Shown: positions 5,297-6,976 of the stretch, in pieces
How the letters are laid out: every line of letters starts with the position of its first letter
Position numbering within the stretch: the stretch's first letter is position 1
DNA from: Planctomycetota bacterium
GTDB lineage: Bacteria; Planctomycetota; Planctomycetia; Isosphaerales; Isosphaeraceae
Direction: 5' to 3'
DNA length: 6,976 bases
Assembly: GCA_021778575.1 (NCBI GenBank)
Contig: JAJYCH010000256.1
Span: 1-6,976, forward strand
Program-made: the position numbers and the translations under genes
The notes under the pieces: generated by a model
Databases searched by the model: none
Told to the model about the DNA's origin: nothing
Seen by the model: the letters and a program-made list of their open reading frames with translations, nothing else

Positions 5297-6976
5297 ATGT
5301 CTCGCACGACGTTTCGAGCCGCCAGTCGGGATCTGGTGCGCATCTTCCGTGATGGCAGTCTCGCGAATGCGTCGGACGCCGATCTCCTTGAACGGCTGGG
5401 GACCGATCGCGAGAACGCAGCATTCGAGGCGCTGGTCGATCGACACCAGGAGATTGTCAGCCGGGTTTGTGTCGCGATCCTCGGCAACCAGGCCGATGCC
5501 GCCGATGCCTGCCAGGCGACGTTCCTGCTCCTGCTTCGCCGAGGCCGGTCGATCCGATCAAAACAGGCTCTGGCGAGCTGGCTCCATCGGGTGGCGATCC
5601 GGTCGGCCCGAAGCGTGGGATCGCAGGCGGCCCGACGCCGAGCCGCGGAATCGTCAGCGGGGTCGCTTCGGTCCGGTCGCTCGCCGGTTGATGCCGACCC
5701 ATCCCTGATCCTGACGATCGACGAGGTCCGGAGCGCCGTCCATGACGAGATCAATCGACTTCCCGAACGCCAGCGTCGCCCCTTGATCCTCTGCGGACTC
5801 GAAGGGCTGAGCCACGCCGAGGCCGCGGCAAGGCTCGGCTGGTCCGAAGGTTCGGTGCGCGGCCGACTTGCCCGGGCCAAGCATCGACTTCGCTCGCGAC
5901 TCCTCCGCCGGGGGATCGCGCCCGGACTGGTCGCGCTGGCGTTCGAGGAATTTGCCTTGCCGGCTCGCGCGGCGGTCGAAGTCGTCACGGTCTCGGGATT
6001 GGTCGTAAAACTGGCCGTCGTGACCCTGACGCTGGTGGCGACTCTGGCCACGGTCGGATTTTCGGCGATCTCCGAGACCACCGCGACCGCGTCGATCTCC
6101 GATCCTCCAGCCGCCGCCGTGATCCCTCGACAGCAGTCCGGGCCGCCGGGCCCCGGTCGGATCCTGTTCGAGGTCCGGGTGGTCGATCCCGCCGGTCGTG
6201 TCGTGAAAGGGGCGCGGGTCTTCTCGATCGCCGACCCCTGGGCTCCTCCCGAACCGGCTGGCGTTGCGACCGATGGCACGATTCGATTCGACCGGGCCGA
6301 GACAAGCTTCGCTCGCAACTTCACTTCGGGAAACTATCAGGGGGGTGACACTTACGCCCAGGTCTTCGCAATCGCCGACGGTTTTGCGATCGGCTGGGTC
6401 GCACTCCCGCCCGTCTCTCGCGAGATCCGGAAAGATGGCAAGAACGCCATGAAATCCGCCTACGATCTGACCATCCGCCTCGCCGACGATTATCCCATCA
6501 CCGGCCGGATCGTCGGGCGGGGCGGACGACCGGTTGTCGGGGCAGAGGTGGCACTGGATTCGGTAGAGGCTCCCGAGAGTGGAGCGATCGGTCCGGTCGT
6601 CGCCGGGATTCGCAAGTTCGACCTCAGCGCCTACCACGGATATCACGACAGCAAGCGTGATCGGTGGATGGGGCCGCATGGTCTCGCCGTCCGACGCGCA
6701 ATCAATCCCGTCCGGACCGATGACGACGGACGCTACCGGTTTTCGGGAATTGGTCGCGACCGTAAGGCCAGCCTGACCGTTTCGGGACCAGAAATCGGAA
6801 TCCAAAGCTGGTCCTGCCTGACCGTCGAGAACATCGACGAGGCCACCCGAGCTATTCGCCAGCGCTATCCTCGTCAACCCAGTACAACCGGCAAGGCACT
6901 TTCGAAGAACGCGAATGCGTACATGCCCGGTCTTTATGGTTCGACTGCCGAGATCGAGGTCGATCCCGAGCGAACC
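5297..6976 (+). CDS. ECF sigma factor with membrane-anchored C-terminal extension (3' end outside window)
   Basis: The frame from ATG 5297 is open to the window edge: 560 codons, incomplete. GGGGA sits 7 bases upstream of the start. Residues 43-112 are sigma region 2 (AFEALVDRHQEIVSRVCVAI, DAADACQATFLLLL, ASWLHRVAIRSA). Residues 142-203 are region 4 with its helix-turn-helix (LPERQRRPLILCGLEGLSHA, ARLGWSEGSVRGRLARAKHR). A hydrophobic segment follows (about 234-256, LVVKLAVVTLTLVATLATVG), then a Pro-rich linker (268-287). The remainder is an extracytoplasmic part with carboxypeptidase-regulatory-like beta folds: ILFEVRVVDPAGRVVKGARV (289-308), ITGRIVGRGGRPVVGAEVAL (401-420) and TDDDGRYRFSGIG (474-486). 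Planctomycetes are known for ECF sigma factors with large C-terminal extensions. Here a separate anti-sigma factor may be replaced or complemented by this built-in sensor-like domain, which is inference. Release might need proteolysis near the membrane. Target promoters are unknown. It lies 115 bp after the sulfatase-like gene and probably has its own promoter. Confidence 0.93.
   Translation, partial: MSRTTFRAASRDLVRIFRDGSLANASDADLLERLGTDRENAAFEALVDRHQEIVSRVCVAILGNQADAADACQATFLLLLRRGRSIRSKQALASWLHRVAIRSARSVGSQAARRRAAESSAGSLRSGRSPVDADPSLILTIDEVRSAVHDEINRLPERQRRPLILCGLEGLSHAEAAARLGWSEGSVRGRLARAKHRLRSRLLRRGIAPGLVALAFEEFALPARAAVEVVTVSGLVVKLAVVTLTLVATLATVGFSAISETTATASISDPPAAAVIPRQQSGPPGPGRILFEVRVVDPAGRVVKGARVFSIADPWAPPEPAGVATDGTIRFDRAETSFARNFTSGNYQGGDTYAQVFAIADGFAIGWVALPPVSREIRKDGKNAMKSAYDLTIRLADDYPITGRIVGRGGRPVVGAEVALDSVEAPESGAIGPVVAGIRKFDLSAYHGYHDSKRDRWMGPHGLAVRRAINPVRTDDDGRYRFSGIGRDRKASLTVSGPEIGIQSWSCLTVENIDEATRAIRQRYPRQPSTTGKALSKNANAYMPGLYGSTAEIEVDPERT

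Noticed and set aside
5164..6324. 386-residue minus-strand frame opposite the sigma factor
   Set aside because: Arg/Ser/Ala-rich composition typical of an antisense shadow in GC-rich DNA; the plus strand encodes clear sigma regions 2 and 4.
5654..6877. 407-residue minus-strand frame opposite the sigma factor extension
   Set aside because: Gly/Asp/Arg-rich with no family motif; the plus-strand frame is continuous with the sigma factor and has carboxypeptidase-regulatory-like motifs.

Overview
The window looks like a high-GC planctomycete chromosome, most likely an Isosphaeraceae/Gemmataceae-type lineage. The reasons are a DUF1080 (3-keto-disaccharide hydrolase-like) secreted protein, a membrane-anchored FGE-sulfatase (SUMF1-like) domain protein, and an ECF sigma factor continuous with a transmembrane segment and a long extracytoplasmic carboxypeptidase-regulatory-like region. 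All three are typical of that phylum. The assignment rests on remembered family features; no search was run.

Layout. Positions 1-712, minus strand: a small unrecognised alpha/beta protein (359-631) lies 32 bases upstream of a secreted DUF1080 gene that runs off the left edge (1-326). Both could share one transcript. A divergent intergenic region (632-863) separates them from a plus-strand gene (864-2558) for a single-pass membrane protein with a TPR-like stretch and a C-terminal SUMF1-type domain that lacks the catalytic cysteines. Positions 2559-3219 are a 661-base stretch without a convincing gene. It holds a good hairpin just after the SUMF1 gene, an AT-rich patch (20 G/C in the 60 bases 2881-2940) with an extended -10 promoter candidate, and several inverted repeats that would form a structured leader.

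That leader precedes a probable two-gene operon: a 60-residue membrane protein carrying the AYLDPG motif (3220-3402) and a five-pass membrane enzyme with a periplasmic sulfatase/alkaline-phosphatase-fold domain (3478-5181). The pair recalls known associations of AYLDPG-type small proteins with membrane phosphotransferases or sulfatases. The last gene (5297 to the right edge) is the ECF sigma factor fusion, with its own Shine-Dalgarno sequence and a possible -10.

Common theme: nearly every gene concerns the cell envelope or periplasm. I found no tRNA, rRNA, CRISPR array, insertion sequence or attachment site. I did not find a clearly new multi-gene system. The parts most worth checking are the structured leader before the small-protein/sulfatase pair and the membrane-tethered sigma factor.
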